A stretch of DNA of 64,000 bases from an uncultured Collinsella sp. (GCA_902494345.1 CABUSV010000004.1:1-64000), one strand, 5' to 3'; positions 35,451 through 45,163 are shown, counted from the stretch's first letter. Notes: generated by a model not told the origin, from the sequence alone. Translations and numbers: made by a program.

Positions 35451-35463
35451 GAGGTAGAACGAC

Positions 35464-36117
35464 ATGGGTTATTCGATCGTCAACATCCTTGGCGGCCTTC
35501 TGATCGTCACGTCCACCATGGTGGTCGTCTCCAAGAACATCAAACATTCCATCCACTGGTATGCGGTGCAGTCGCTGGTGCTCGTGGGGCTTCTCGCCAC
35601 GCTCGGTGTCACCACCGGTGCGCAGGAGCTGCTAATGTGGGCTGGATCTGCCTTTATCACTAAGGTTGTCCTGGTCCCTTACATCCTCAACCGCGCATAC
35701 AAGAAGATGGGCGAGCCAAGCGACGCATCGCTCAAGGCCGGCCTTAAGCCCGCGTGGGCCATTTGCATCATCGCCGTGGAGGTCGCGATTTGCTTTGCCG
35801 TCGTGACGCAGATCAGCCTGCCCACGGCCGAGGTCGCAACGCCTGCGCTCGCTATTAGCTTCGCTCACTTCTTTGTGGGCCTCACCTGCATCATCTCGCA
35901 GCGCAACATCATGAAGCAGATCTTTGGATACTGCCTTATGGAAAACGGCAGCCATGTGACGCTTGCGCTTTTGGCCCCCACCGCTCCCGAGATCATCGAG
36001 ATCGGTATCGCCACCGACGCCATCTTTGCCGTCATCATCATGTCCATCGTCGTGCGTCGCATTTGGGACGACTCCCACTCGCTCGATGCGCGCGACCTGT
36101 CCGAGCTGAGGGGGTAG
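35464..36117 (+). CDS. hyfE: Hydrogenase membrane subunit E (NuoK-like)
   Basis: A 217-residue membrane protein with about six helices. Its second half resembles the NuoK/MrpC core and HyfE (FGYCLMENGSHVTLALL). Like hyfD it is specific to the larger Hyf-type complex. GGAGG lies 9 bases before ATG. It is followed by hyfF after 3 bases. Confidence 0.88.
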   Translation: MGYSIVNILGGLLIVTSTMVVVSKNIKHSIHWYAVQSLVLVGLLATLGVTTGAQELLMWAGSAFITKVVLVPYILNRAYKKMGEPSDASLKAGLKPAWAICIIAVEVAICFAVVTQISLPTAEVATPALAISFAHFFVGLTCIISQRNIMKQIFGYCLMENGSHVTLALLAPTAPEIIEIGIATDAIFAVIIMSIVVRRIWDDSHSLDARDLSELRG

Positions 36118-36120
36118 TCC

Positions 36121-37680
36121 ATGGAAACGTTGATTCTCGCCCTGCTCGCGACTCCTTTGGTGTTCTCGCTGGTCATGGCGTTTTTGCCCAAGAACACGTC
36201 CTATAACGTGTTTGCCGGCCTCAACCTGGTCTCCGTCGCAGCCGTCCTGGTGCTGTCGATTATGACGGCCGGTGACGTCCTTATGAGCGGCGAAACCGCG
36301 AGCGCTCTTGGCCTGTGGTTCCACCTCGATTCGCTGGGCGCCATCTTTGTGCTGCTCATCGGCTTTATCGGTTTTCTTACCGGGCTGTTCTCGCTGCCCT
36401 ATGTAAAGGCCGATATCGAGGAGGGCTCCATGCCCGCCGAGCGCGCCAAGCAGTATTTTGCGCTGTTTAGCCTGTTTGTGTTCACCATGCTGCTCGCGTG
36501 CCTGTCCAACAACATGATCCTCACGTGGGCCGCCGTGGAGGCAACCACGCTTTCCACCGTGTTCCTCGTGGGTATCTACAAGAACAAGACGGCCCTCGAG
36601 GCTTCTTGGAAGTATGCGATGGTCTGCACCGCCGGCGTGGCCTTTGGCCTGTTCGGTACGCTGCTGATCTACGCCAACGCCGCCGACGTGATTCCCAACG
36701 CCCACGAGGCCGCATTCCTGTCGTGCGTGCTGCCGTATGCCGACCAGTTCGACCCGACGCTCATGCGCCTCGCCTTTGCGTTTATCGTGATCGGCTTTGG
36801 CACCAAGGCCGGCCTGTTCCCCATGCACACTTGGCTGCCCGATGCCCACTCCCAGGCCCCGAGCCCTGTCTCGGCCCTGCTCTCGGGCGTGCTGCTTAAG
36901 TGCGCCATGCTTGTGATCATGCGCTTCTACGGCTTTACCATTCAGGCCGTGGGCGCCGAGTATCCGCAGCTTTTGCTGTTGATCGTCGGCACGCTGTCCA
37001 TTTTGGTGGCGGCGCTTTCGATGTTTCGCCAGGACGACCTCAAGCGCCGCTTTGCGTACTCGTCTGTGGAGAACGTGGGTGTTATCGCCCTGTGCCTGGG
37101 TATCGGTGGCCCTCTGGGTATCGCCGCGGCCCTGCTGCACTGCGTGTTCCACGGCTTTACCAAGACGCTTGCCTTCTGCGTGTCCGGTAACATTCAGCAC
37201 GCCTTTGGCACGCGTAGCCTGGCCAAGATCCAGGGCGTCGTCGAGGTTGCCCCTGCAACCGCTGCGCTCGCCATCCTGGCGCTGCTCGGTCTTGCCGCCT
37301 TCCCGCCCTTTGGCATGTTTATCTCCGAGTTCCTGACTTTTGTCGCCGGTGTTACCGCCGGTCCCATGTGGCTGGTCGTCGTGGTCGCCCTCGGTCTTAC
37401 CGTGGCCATTTCCGCGCTCACCCGCATCGCACTCAAGTCGGTATTCGGCCATGCGCCCCAGGGCATGGGTAAGCATGAGGCCCCGGCGCTCATGCTTATC
37501 CCCGAAATCATCCTGGCTGTCATGATCTTGTGGTTTGGCATCGCCACCCCGCTGCCTCTCGTGCACGGTGTGGAGACCGCGACCGGCATCGTGCTCGAGC
37601 AGAGCACCGAGGAACTTCACGCGACGCCGATGTACCGCGCTGTGTTCGGTACCGAGACCGCTCAGAGCGAGGTGGAGTAA
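36121..37680 (+). CDS. hyfF: Hydrogenase membrane subunit F (NuoL/M-like)
   Basis: A 519-residue third antiporter-like subunit. LTWAAVEATTLSTVFLVG contains the conserved Glu; GFGTKAGLFPMHTWLPDAHS and SPVSALLSGVLLKCAM carry the conserved Lys and broken helix. About 14 helices. With HyfB and HyfD the complex has three putative ion channels, against one in Hyc. It is 3 bases from hyfG. Confidence 0.92.
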   Translation: METLILALLATPLVFSLVMAFLPKNTSYNVFAGLNLVSVAAVLVLSIMTAGDVLMSGETASALGLWFHLDSLGAIFVLLIGFIGFLTGLFSLPYVKADIEEGSMPAERAKQYFALFSLFVFTMLLACLSNNMILTWAAVEATTLSTVFLVGIYKNKTALEASWKYAMVCTAGVAFGLFGTLLIYANAADVIPNAHEAAFLSCVLPYADQFDPTLMRLAFAFIVIGFGTKAGLFPMHTWLPDAHSQAPSPVSALLSGVLLKCAMLVIMRFYGFTIQAVGAEYPQLLLLIVGTLSILVAALSMFRQDDLKRRFAYSSVENVGVIALCLGIGGPLGIAAALLHCVFHGFTKTLAFCVSGNIQHAFGTRSLAKIQGVVEVAPATAALAILALLGLAAFPPFGMFISEFLTFVAGVTAGPMWLVVVVALGLTVAISALTRIALKSVFGHAPQGMGKHEAPALMLIPEIILAVMILWFGIATPLPLVHGVETATGIVLEQSTEELHATPMYRAVFGTETAQSEVE

Positions 37681-37683
37681 CGA

Positions 37684-39456
37684 ATGATTGAAACTGAGAA
37701 CAAGGTGTATGCCCGTCGCTGCGAGAGCCATGTCGAGGCCCTGCGCCGCGCCGTTCCAGGCTGCATCGAGAAGGTCGAGTGGCAGTGCGAGGACCAGCTT
37801 ACGATTACCGTCAAGCAGGACAAGCTGCCCGAGGCCGTCCACTACCTGTATTACGAGCGCTACGGCTGGATTCCCGTGATCATCGGCAACGATGAGCGCA
37901 GCCTGTGCGGCCGTTACGCCGTGTACTACGTCATCTCCATGGAGGGGGAGGACCCCGGCTGGGTGACCGTGCGCACCGAGGTCGATCCCGCCAAGATGAC
38001 GTTCCCGTCCGTGACGCCGTTCGTCCCCGCCTGCGTGTGGGGCGAGCGCGAGCTACGCGATATGTTCGGCCTGATCCCCGAGGGTCTGCCCGATCGTCGT
38101 CGCCTGGTGCTGCCCGATGACTGGCCCAGCGGCCTGTACCCGCTGCGCAAGGACTCCATGGACTACCGCTTCCGTCCCGCTCCCGCGAGCGACATGGAAA
38201 ACTACGAGTTCTTGGCCGACACCAAGGGCAAGGAGACCACGCTCGTCCCCATGGGCCCGCTGCACATTACCTCCGACGAGCCTGGCCACTTCCGCCTGTT
38301 CGTCGAGGGCGAGACGATCGTCGATGCCGACTACCGTCTGTTCTACGTGCACCGCGGCATGGAGAAGGTCGCCGAGACGCGCCTGAACTATGACGCCGTG
38401 ACGTTCCTCGCCGACCGTATCTGCGGCATCTGCGGCTGCGCTCACTCGGTGGCCTATGCCGAGGCCGTCGAGCGCGCCCAGGGCATTCATGTCCCGCCGC
38501 GCGCCCAGTACATCCGCGCCATCATGCTTGAGGTCGAGCGTCTGCACTCACACCTGCTCAATATTGGCCTCGCATCGCACTACACCGGCTTCGACTCCGG
38601 CTTCCAGCAGTTCTTCCGCGTCCGCGAGAAGTCTATGGACCTGGCCGAGAAGCTCTCCGGTCACCGCAAGACCTACGGTCTCAACGTGATCGGCGGCGTG
38701 CGTCGCGACATTTTGGCCGAGCAGAAGCTTTCCACGCTCACGACCATCCACCAGCTGCGCTCCGAGGTTCAGGAGCTCGTCGACGTTTTGCTCTCCACGC
38801 CCAACTTTATCGAGCGTACGAGCGGTATCGGCATTCTGGACCGCAAGATCGCACGCGACTTCTCGCCGGTCGGCCCGCTCATGCGTGGCTCGGGCTATGC
38901 CCGCGACGTGCGCTTTGACCATCCCTTCGACGGCTACGCCGATCCGGACGTCCAAAAGATGCACGCTGCTACGGCAGATACCTGCGATGCCTTCGGCCGT
39001 ACCGCCGTTCGCATCCAGGAGGTCTACGATTCGATCGACATGATCGAGACCATGCTCGAGAACTGCCCGTCGGGCCCCATCCTCACCACGGATTGGGAGT
39101 ACACCCCGCACAAGTACGCCATCGGCGCCACCGAGGCGCCGCGCGGCGAGGACGTGCACTGGGCCATGCTCGGCAACAACCAGAAGTGCTACCGCTGGCG
39201 CGCCAAGGCCGCCACGTACAGCAACTGGCCGGTCCTGCGCTACATGTTCCGTGGCAACACCGTGGGTGACGCTGCGTTGATCGTCGGCTCGCTCGACCCG
39301 TGCTACTCCTGCACCGACCGCGTGACGGTGACCGATGTCGCCGCCAAGCGCGACCACGTGCTCGACAAGGAGCAGTTCGAGAACGTCTGGCGCGACAAGT
39401 CGCCGCTTGCGGGCGAGGGCACCATGGCCGCTCCGCTCGATGAGGAGGCGCTCTAA
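37684..39456 (+). CDS. hyfG: [NiFe] hydrogenase large subunit, NuoC-NuoD fusion
   Basis: A 590-residue HyfG/HycE-type group 4 hydrogenase catalytic subunit. Residues 1-170 are NuoC-like; from about 190 the NuoD-like hydrogenase domain begins. Nickel ligands are in DRICGICGCAH (about 244-254) and SLDPCYSCTDR near residue 540. The roughly 45 residues after the second motif would be removed by the HycI peptidase encoded downstream. It forms H2 from protons and electrons supplied by formate. No Sec codon replaces the Ni-binding cysteines. Confidence 0.95.
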   Translation: MIETENKVYARRCESHVEALRRAVPGCIEKVEWQCEDQLTITVKQDKLPEAVHYLYYERYGWIPVIIGNDERSLCGRYAVYYVISMEGEDPGWVTVRTEVDPAKMTFPSVTPFVPACVWGERELRDMFGLIPEGLPDRRRLVLPDDWPSGLYPLRKDSMDYRFRPAPASDMENYEFLADTKGKETTLVPMGPLHITSDEPGHFRLFVEGETIVDADYRLFYVHRGMEKVAETRLNYDAVTFLADRICGICGCAHSVAYAEAVERAQGIHVPPRAQYIRAIMLEVERLHSHLLNIGLASHYTGFDSGFQQFFRVREKSMDLAEKLSGHRKTYGLNVIGGVRRDILAEQKLSTLTTIHQLRSEVQELVDVLLSTPNFIERTSGIGILDRKIARDFSPVGPLMRGSGYARDVRFDHPFDGYADPDVQKMHAATADTCDAFGRTAVRIQEVYDSIDMIETMLENCPSGPILTTDWEYTPHKYAIGATEAPRGEDVHWAMLGNNQKCYRWRAKAATYSNWPVLRYMFRGNTVGDAALIVGSLDPCYSCTDRVTVTDVAAKRDHVLDKEQFENVWRDKSPLAGEGTMAAPLDEEAL

Positions 39457-39457
39457 T

Positions 39458-40174
39458 ATGCTGAAGCTTTGGAAGGTTAACGCCAAGGCCGGCGACGCGA
39501 CGGTCAAGTACCCGTTTGCGCCGTTCCCCACCAACAAGGACATGCGCGGTAAGCCCGAGCACAATGCCGAGCTCTGCATCGCCTGCGGTGCCTGCGGTGT
39601 GGCATGCCCGGCCGATGCCATTCGCATGGACACCGACCTTGCGGCCGATACCATCACCTGGTCGATCGACTACGGCCGCTGCATCTTCTGCGGCCGCTGC
39701 GAGGAGGCCTGCCCCATGGAGGCCATCAAGCTCACCGAGGAGTTTGAGCTGGCCGTCATGAGCAAGGACGACCTCACCAGTAAGAGCGTCTACACGCTCG
39801 AGCACTGCTCGCGTTGCGGCAAGCCGTTTGCCCCGCACAAGGAGATCGACTACGCCAAGCGCCTGCTGCAAAAGGCCGGCGGCATGGAGGCCGAGCAGGC
39901 CGCCCGTACCGTCGGTATGTGCCAGGAGTGCAAGCGCGAGCTCGACGCCCTGCGCGCCGCCTCGGCCGTGAAGACCGGCAACGCTGCCGGCATGGCTGCC
40001 AACGAGACACTTGCGTCCGGTGAGCCCCAGGGCCCCGGCATGGAGTATCTGGGTGGCCACGGCGTGAACCCGGAGTATATCGACCGCGAGCTCAACCCCG
40101 ATGCGCCCGAGATTCCCGCCGGTCCGGCGCCGGTCGAGGGCATCATCATGGATTTTGATACGAAGGAGGAGTAA
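39458..40174 (+). CDS. hyfH: Hydrogenase ferredoxin-like subunit H
   Basis: A 238-residue HyfH/HycF (NuoI-like) protein. CIACGACGVACPADAI and CIFCGRCEEACPMEAI bind two [4Fe-4S] clusters. A further CSRCGKPF...CQEC set in residues 125-165 may hold zinc or another cluster and is common in this subunit. The C-terminal about 65 residues are Gly/Ala/Pro-rich and not conserved to my eye. Starts one base after the hyfG stop. Confidence 0.91.
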   Translation: MLKLWKVNAKAGDATVKYPFAPFPTNKDMRGKPEHNAELCIACGACGVACPADAIRMDTDLAADTITWSIDYGRCIFCGRCEEACPMEAIKLTEEFELAVMSKDDLTSKSVYTLEHCSRCGKPFAPHKEIDYAKRLLQKAGGMEAEQAARTVGMCQECKRELDALRAASAVKTGNAAGMAANETLASGEPQGPGMEYLGGHGVNPEYIDRELNPDAPEIPAGPAPVEGIIMDFDTKEE

Positions 40175-40176
40175 CC

Positions 40177-40959
40177 ATGGCCGAACCCACGCTTTTGCCC
40201 GAGCGGCTTCAGTACCGCCCGACCAAGATCGAGCTCGACGAGAGCATCGAGAAGGCCAAGGCGACCCTTCTTAAGAAGATCAAGCGCTCGGTGTACGTCT
40301 ACCGTGTTGACTGCGGCGGCTGCAACGGCTGCGAGATCGAGATCTTCGGTTCCATCACGCCCGTCTTTGACGTCGAGCGCTTTGGCATCAAGGTCGTGCC
40401 CTCGCCCCGTCACGCCGATGTGCTGCTGTACACCGGTGCCGTGACGCGTGCCATGCGCATGCCGGCCCTGCGCGCCTTTGAGGCCGCACCCGATCCCAAG
40501 ATCGTGGTGTCCTATGGCGCGTGCGGCTGCACCGGCGGCATCTTCTACGACAACTACTGCGTCTGGGGCGGCACGGACAAGATTCTGCCGGTCGATGTCT
40601 ACATCCCCGGCTGCCCGCCCAGCCCCGCGCAGACCATCTACGGCTTTGCCATGGCGCTCGGTCTGCTGGACCAAAAGCTCCATGCCGAGACCACGGTGGA
40701 GGCCGCCGGCGAGCAGGCCGATATCCTGCACCCCGGCGTGCCGTACAAGCTGCGCGTTGCCATCGAGCGCGAGGCTCGCGCCATGAGCGGCTACCGTTAC
40801 GGCCGCGACCTGGCCAACGAGTTTATGGATACGCTCGAGGGCGCGCCCAAGGGCGATATCCGCGGTGCCATGGCGCTGCTCATCGACAAGCAGGACGATC
40901 CGCGCCGCGTCGAGGTGTACTCGGCGCTGCAGGACCTGGTGCTGGCCGGAGGTCGCTAG
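40177..40959 (+). CDS. hyfI: Hydrogenase small subunit (NuoB-like)
   Basis: A 260-residue HyfI/HycG protein holding the [4Fe-4S] cluster next to the NiFe site. The ligands are in DCGGCNGCEIE, SYGACGCTGG and YIPGCPPSP. A NuoB-like core spans about 35-165, with a longer C-terminal tail than NuoB, usual for this group. GGAGGAG precedes ATG; the next gene starts directly at its stop. Confidence 0.93.
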   Translation: MAEPTLLPERLQYRPTKIELDESIEKAKATLLKKIKRSVYVYRVDCGGCNGCEIEIFGSITPVFDVERFGIKVVPSPRHADVLLYTGAVTRAMRMPALRAFEAAPDPKIVVSYGACGCTGGIFYDNYCVWGGTDKILPVDVYIPGCPPSPAQTIYGFAMALGLLDQKLHAETTVEAAGEQADILHPGVPYKLRVAIEREARAMSGYRYGRDLANEFMDTLEGAPKGDIRGAMALLIDKQDDPRRVEVYSALQDLVLAGGR

Positions 40960-41541
40960 ATGGAGCTCACGGACCGCTCTGGTTACTTTGCGGGCCCCGG
41001 CATGCTCGGCGGCTCTTTTGGCGATGCCTCGCGCGCAAGCGACGAGGCCGCCGAGGGCGTCGCCGACCCCTGCCTGGACCATGCGCCCGACCAGGTGGTC
41101 TTCTATGAGCTCACGCGTAAGTTTGTGGAGACCGAGGAAGACGTTCCCCAGGAGGCCTGCGACGTGCTGTACTACACGCTCGCCGTGGGCCACCACACCG
41201 GCGTGCTCGACTGCTTTGAGCCGCGCCTGTCGGTGCCGGTGAGCGTGTTCTATTCGCTCGTCGACGCGCTGCCGGAGGGGGAGGCCAAGACCAAGTTTGA
41301 GGCCATCCGCTCCTTTGGTGAGTGCCAGCTCGACAAGGCGGCGGTGCCGTCGCTGCTCGAGGCCTGCGATGCGCTGCTCGACGAGCGCGGTTTTCGCGGT
41401 TCTGCCAAGGCCGGCATCTCGGTGTTCGATGACGACTTTGGCCTGCATGCCCAGCAGGTCGCGTTCTTAATGAAGTTCCGCGATCTGGTGGAGCGCGTGC
41501 GCGATGTGTCGGGCGTGTATCTGACGGGAAGGTTGCAGTAA
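40960..41541 (+). CDS. hycH: Formate hydrogenlyase maturation protein HycH-like
   Basis: A 193-residue protein similar in size and position to HycH/HyfJ. VVFYELTRKFVETEEDVPQE and VLYYTLAVGHHTGVLDCF are recognisable family stretches. HycH assists maturation of the hydrogenase large subunit; its exact action is unknown. The last base of its stop is the first base of hycI. Confidence 0.82.
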   Translation: MELTDRSGYFAGPGMLGGSFGDASRASDEAAEGVADPCLDHAPDQVVFYELTRKFVETEEDVPQEACDVLYYTLAVGHHTGVLDCFEPRLSVPVSVFYSLVDALPEGEAKTKFEAIRSFGECQLDKAAVPSLLEACDALLDERGFRGSAKAGISVFDDDFGLHAQQVAFLMKFRDLVERVRDVSGVYLTGRLQ

Positions 41542-42044
41542 TGGGTCGCATTGTAGATGGACGTGTGAACGGAGTCCCGTTTGCGGGTATCGTGCTCACG
41601 GCGGGAAGCGTGCTGCGTGCCGACGATGCCGCCGGCCCCGTGCTCTCCAAAAAGATGGAAGACGCGCCCATCGCCGGTTGGTACACCATCGACGGCGGCC
41701 AAACGCCCGAGGACGACATCATCGAGGTCAAGCGCGAGCGTCCGCCTCGTCTGGTCTTGGTCGATGCCGCCGACATGGCACTGCCCGTCGGGTCCATCCG
41801 TTTGCTCGACAAGCGCGATGTGGCCCGCAAGTCGATGTTCACCACGCATTCGCTTCCCTTGTCGATTCTGATCGAAGAGATTGAGCAATCGTGTGATGAT
41901 ATCGTCTTCGTTGGGATTCAGCCGGGCGACACGGAGTTCTACAACCCCATGTCCCCGGAAGTCTTTGACGCCGTCGACGCCGTGTACGACGCCGTGGCCG
42001 CCAACGACTTTTCCCACTTTGTCCGCTTGGGACAAGAGCAATAG
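41541..42044 (+). CDS. hycI: Hydrogenase maturation peptidase
   Basis: A 167-residue HycI-family aspartic endopeptidase that removes the C-terminal tail of the large subunit after nickel insertion. Nickel-sensing acids are in LRADDAAGPVLSKKM (Asp) and LVDAADMALPVG; MFTTHSLPLSILI has the family His. The first 15 residues are longer than in E. coli HycI. Target is HyfG in the same operon. Confidence 0.9.
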   Translation: MGRIVDGRVNGVPFAGIVLTAGSVLRADDAAGPVLSKKMEDAPIAGWYTIDGGQTPEDDIIEVKRERPPRLVLVDAADMALPVGSIRLLDKRDVARKSMFTTHSLPLSILIEEIEQSCDDIVFVGIQPGDTEFYNPMSPEVFDAVDAVYDAVAANDFSHFVRLGQEQ

Positions 42045-42083
42045 GAGCGCTTGTCCCTGCTGATTAGGAAAGAAGTGATTGAC

Positions 42084-42923
42084 ATGGCAGATTCCAAGGT
42101 GGAGTACCCCGCTCCCGATTGCCTGGCACCCGCCGCGATCGAGTCCAAGACCGAGGCCGCCGGCGTGACCAAGGCCAACCTGCCGGTCGCAAAGGCCTTT
42201 CTGTTGGCAATGTTCGCCGGTGCGTTTATTGCCTTCGGCGGCCTGTTCTTTACCGTGTTCTTGAGCGATAGCACGCTGGGCTGGGGCGCCCAGCGCGTCG
42301 TGGGCGGCCTGTGCTTTTGCCTGGGCCTGGTGCTGGTGCTGGTGTGCGGTGCCGAGCTGTTTACCGGCAATTCGCTTATGGTCTGCGCGCTCAAGAGCAA
42401 AAAGATCACCTTGGTCCAGATGCTCAAGGCTTGGGTCGTCGTATGGGTCGGTAACTTTGTCGGTGCCCTGTTCATCGTCTTTTTGGTGTACATGGCCGGC
42501 ATTTACAAACTCAACGGCGAGGCGGTCGCCAATTCCATGGTGAGCGTCGCCGCCGGCAAGGTGACGGTCGACTGGGTGACGATCTTCTTCCGCGGCATCC
42601 TGTGCAACATCTTTGTGTGCCTGGCCGTGTGGATCGGTACCGCCGGCAAGACCGTGGTCGATAAGGTTGTGGGCATTCTGCTGCCCATCGCCGCCTTTGT
42701 GGCCTGTGGTTTTGAGCACTGCGTCGCCAACATGTACTTTTTGCCCATGGGTGCCGTGATGCACGCGTGCGGCTATGGTGCCGACGTCGCCGGCGCCGAT
42801 GCGCTCAACGCCGCGGGCATTGCGTTTAACCTGTCCGCCGCCACGCTGGGCAACATCGTGGGCGGCGCGGTTCTGGTCGCGCTCGGCTACTGGTTTATCT
42901 ACGCCAAGAAGTCCGAGGCGTAA
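42084..42923 (+). CDS. focA: Formate/nitrite channel family protein (FocA type)
   Basis: A 279-residue pentameric-channel protein with six helices. The cytosolic N-terminal tail is about 40 residues; the FocA-type selectivity segments are visible as LCFCLGLVLVLVCGAELFTG and FRGILCNIFVCLAVW, and GFEHCVANMYFLP carries the conserved central His. It should move formate into or out of the cell for the formate hydrogenlyase. ATG 42084 with AGGAAAGAAG upstream is preferred to an earlier in-frame start. It closes the locus before a terminator. Confidence 0.93.
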   Translation: MADSKVEYPAPDCLAPAAIESKTEAAGVTKANLPVAKAFLLAMFAGAFIAFGGLFFTVFLSDSTLGWGAQRVVGGLCFCLGLVLVLVCGAELFTGNSLMVCALKSKKITLVQMLKAWVVVWVGNFVGALFIVFLVYMAGIYKLNGEAVANSMVSVAAGKVTVDWVTIFFRGILCNIFVCLAVWIGTAGKTVVDKVVGILLPIAAFVACGFEHCVANMYFLPMGAVMHACGYGADVAGADALNAAGIAFNLSAATLGNIVGGAVLVALGYWFIYAKKSEA

Positions 42924-42945
42924 GATACCGTCTGTTTGACGTTGG

Positions 42946-42981
42946 GCCTCCCGCGGGGCGTTGCCGTGCGGGAGGCTTTTT
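42946..42981 (+). terminator. Terminator after focA
   Basis: GCCTCCCGC pairs with GCGGGAGGC, followed by TTTTTGG. Confidence 0.92.
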
Positions 42982-43045
42982 GGGTCTGGGGCCCGTTGCC
43001 GGGCTTTTGGCCTGTTGTGTTTGACTGATGAAAGGGGTAATCGAG

Positions 43046-45163
43046 ATGGCATCTGCTGTGAAGCGTGACGGTCGCGCCGTGGTGACCACATGCGGGGGAT
43101 GCTATGCCGATTGCGCCTTTGCGGCACACGTTGAGGACGGTCGCGTGGTGGCTGAGTTGCCGGTGCCGGGGCACCCGTGCGCGGCGCGTGCCCTGTGCGC
43201 CCGCGGACGGCATCGCCTGGCAATGCCGTTTGACGAGCGCGACCGGATTTTGCATCCCATGCGCCGCCGCCAGGATGGCTCGGGGTTCGATGCGATTTCG
43301 TGGGACGAGGCGTTCGCGCAGATTGCCAAGCGTCTTTTGGGGATTGTTGACGAGCGCGGACCTCGTGCGCTGGGCATGACGCTCGGCGTTCCCTCGTTTG
43401 ATCGCTACTGGGCCTATCGCCTTATGCATGCGCTGGGTTCGCCCAATGTGTACGGTGCCGATGGCGCCTGCGAGGTAAGCCGACTTACCGGTTGGGAGCA
43501 TAGCTTGGGCTATAGTCCCGCCTCCGACCTGCCGCATACCGACTGCATCATGTACCTGGGTCGTTCCATTGTCGATTCGTCGACGATGGGGGCCGTTGAT
43601 GCGCTCAACGATGCGCGCCGGCGCGGGGCGAAGATCATCGTGGTTGACCCCCGGCGCAGCGGCTCGGCCGCGCTTGCCGACCGTTGGCTGCGCGTGCGCC
43701 CGGGCTGCGACTTGGCGCTGCTGTTGGGTATCGCCCATGTGCTGATTGCCGAGAACCTGTACGACCACGACTTTGTGGCCCGCTATACCACGGGTTTTGA
43801 TGAGCTGGCGCAGGCGGCTGGCGCTTGGACGCCCGAGTGGGCCAAGTCCATGTGCGACGTGCCGGCAGATGACATCCGCGCGACGGCGCGCGACCTGGCT
43901 GCTGCGGCGCCTGCCGCTGTGGTGGATGCGGGCTTTCATGGCGGCATCGGTATTGCGTATGCCAATAGCACCCAGACCGCGCGCGCTATCTGCTTGGTCG
44001 ATGTGCTACTGGGCTGCATCGGACACGCGGGCGGTGCGCTCAACCCGCCCACACCGCTTGTATTGGGCGACCTTGATCCCATGCGCTTTGCGACGCCGCC
44101 GGTGCCGCGCGAGCCCAAGCTGGGGTCCGAGCGCTATCCGCTGGTCGATCCGGTGCGCGGCCTGTGCACGACCATCGGTCAGTCCATCCTTGCCGGTGAG
44201 CTGCGCGGGCTTATCGTCTATGCCAGTAACCCCGGTGCGGGCTATGGCAACGCCGATGCGTGGCTTGGCATCTTGCAGCAGCTCGACCTGCTCGTGACGA
44301 TTGATATTCGCTGGTCCGAGACGGCGCGTGCTTCTGACTTCGTGCTGCCCGACGTGACGTATCTGGAGGCCGACCGCGGTGTGGGCACGGTCGTGGACCG
44401 CAACGATGCGCGCGTGTTCTACCGCAACGCCGTGCTGTCTGTGCAGCATGACGACACACGTCCCGGTCGGGAGATTTTTGCCGGTCTGGCGCAGGCGTGT
44501 GGCGTGGGCGAGTATTTCCAGTTTACGTCTGACGATCTGGCGGCTGCCCAGGTGGCGCCTTTTGGGATCGATCTGGACGAGCTCAAGGAGCGCGGCTGGG
44601 CCGATACGGGCGTGGCGCTGCCGCCGCGCACGGGTGAGCCGGCGATTCCGCTTGCCGGCGGCAAAATTGCGCTGGCAAGCGACGTATGGGAACGAGTCGG
44701 CATGGGTCGTGTGCCCAACTGGATTGCGCCCATGGTGGAGCCCGGCCCGGGGATGTTTCGCCTCATTAGTGGCAACCGTCCCTTTGAGTCGCATACCTCG
44801 CGCAGACTTGCGGCGGCTGGCGCCGCCGAGGCGGGTTCCGACTTGGATGCCGTGCAGATGAATGCCGATGCTGCTGCGCACATGGGCATCGCCGACGGCG
44901 AGATCGTCGAACTCGTGAGCGACATGGGCCGCGACCGCGTGCGCGTGGAGACGACGCCCTATCTGCATCCGGCGTGCATCTTCACCTCGGCCGCTCCCGG
45001 CGGGCGTTCGTTTGGCGCCGATGCCGGTGGCGCTCAAGCCTTGGGCGTGGGCCCGCTCGACCATACACCGTTGCGTTGGGACCCGTTGACGGGCGCCGCA
45101 CTCACCCAGGAAAACGCCGTTCGCGTGGAAAAGATCGCGGCACGCGAGGATAATAGCGAGTAA
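43046..45163 (+). CDS. Molybdopterin oxidoreductase, substrate unknown
   Basis: A 705-residue DMSO-reductase-family catalytic subunit. CGGCYADCAFAAHVEDG plus PCAARALCARG form a [4Fe-4S] site; bis-MGD-binding segments such as DCIMYLGRSIVDSS, IIVVDPRRSG and the C-terminal FESHTSRRL follow. The metal ligand is probably the Cys in GADGACEVSRLTGW, as in the thiosulfate/polysulfide reductase branch, not Sec. No twin-arginine signal is seen, so it is likely cytoplasmic. No Fe-S or membrane-anchor partner gene is next to it. AAAGGGG sits 8 bases before ATG 43046. Lies between focA and selA. Confidence 0.85.
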   Translation: MASAVKRDGRAVVTTCGGCYADCAFAAHVEDGRVVAELPVPGHPCAARALCARGRHRLAMPFDERDRILHPMRRRQDGSGFDAISWDEAFAQIAKRLLGIVDERGPRALGMTLGVPSFDRYWAYRLMHALGSPNVYGADGACEVSRLTGWEHSLGYSPASDLPHTDCIMYLGRSIVDSSTMGAVDALNDARRRGAKIIVVDPRRSGSAALADRWLRVRPGCDLALLLGIAHVLIAENLYDHDFVARYTTGFDELAQAAGAWTPEWAKSMCDVPADDIRATARDLAAAAPAAVVDAGFHGGIGIAYANSTQTARAICLVDVLLGCIGHAGGALNPPTPLVLGDLDPMRFATPPVPREPKLGSERYPLVDPVRGLCTTIGQSILAGELRGLIVYASNPGAGYGNADAWLGILQQLDLLVTIDIRWSETARASDFVLPDVTYLEADRGVGTVVDRNDARVFYRNAVLSVQHDDTRPGREIFAGLAQACGVGEYFQFTSDDLAAAQVAPFGIDLDELKERGWADTGVALPPRTGEPAIPLAGGKIALASDVWERVGMGRVPNWIAPMVEPGPGMFRLISGNRPFESHTSRRLAAAGAAEAGSDLDAVQMNADAAAHMGIADGEIVELVSDMGRDRVRVETTPYLHPACIFTSAAPGGRSFGADAGGAQALGVGPLDHTPLRWDPLTGAALTQENAVRVEKIAAREDNSE

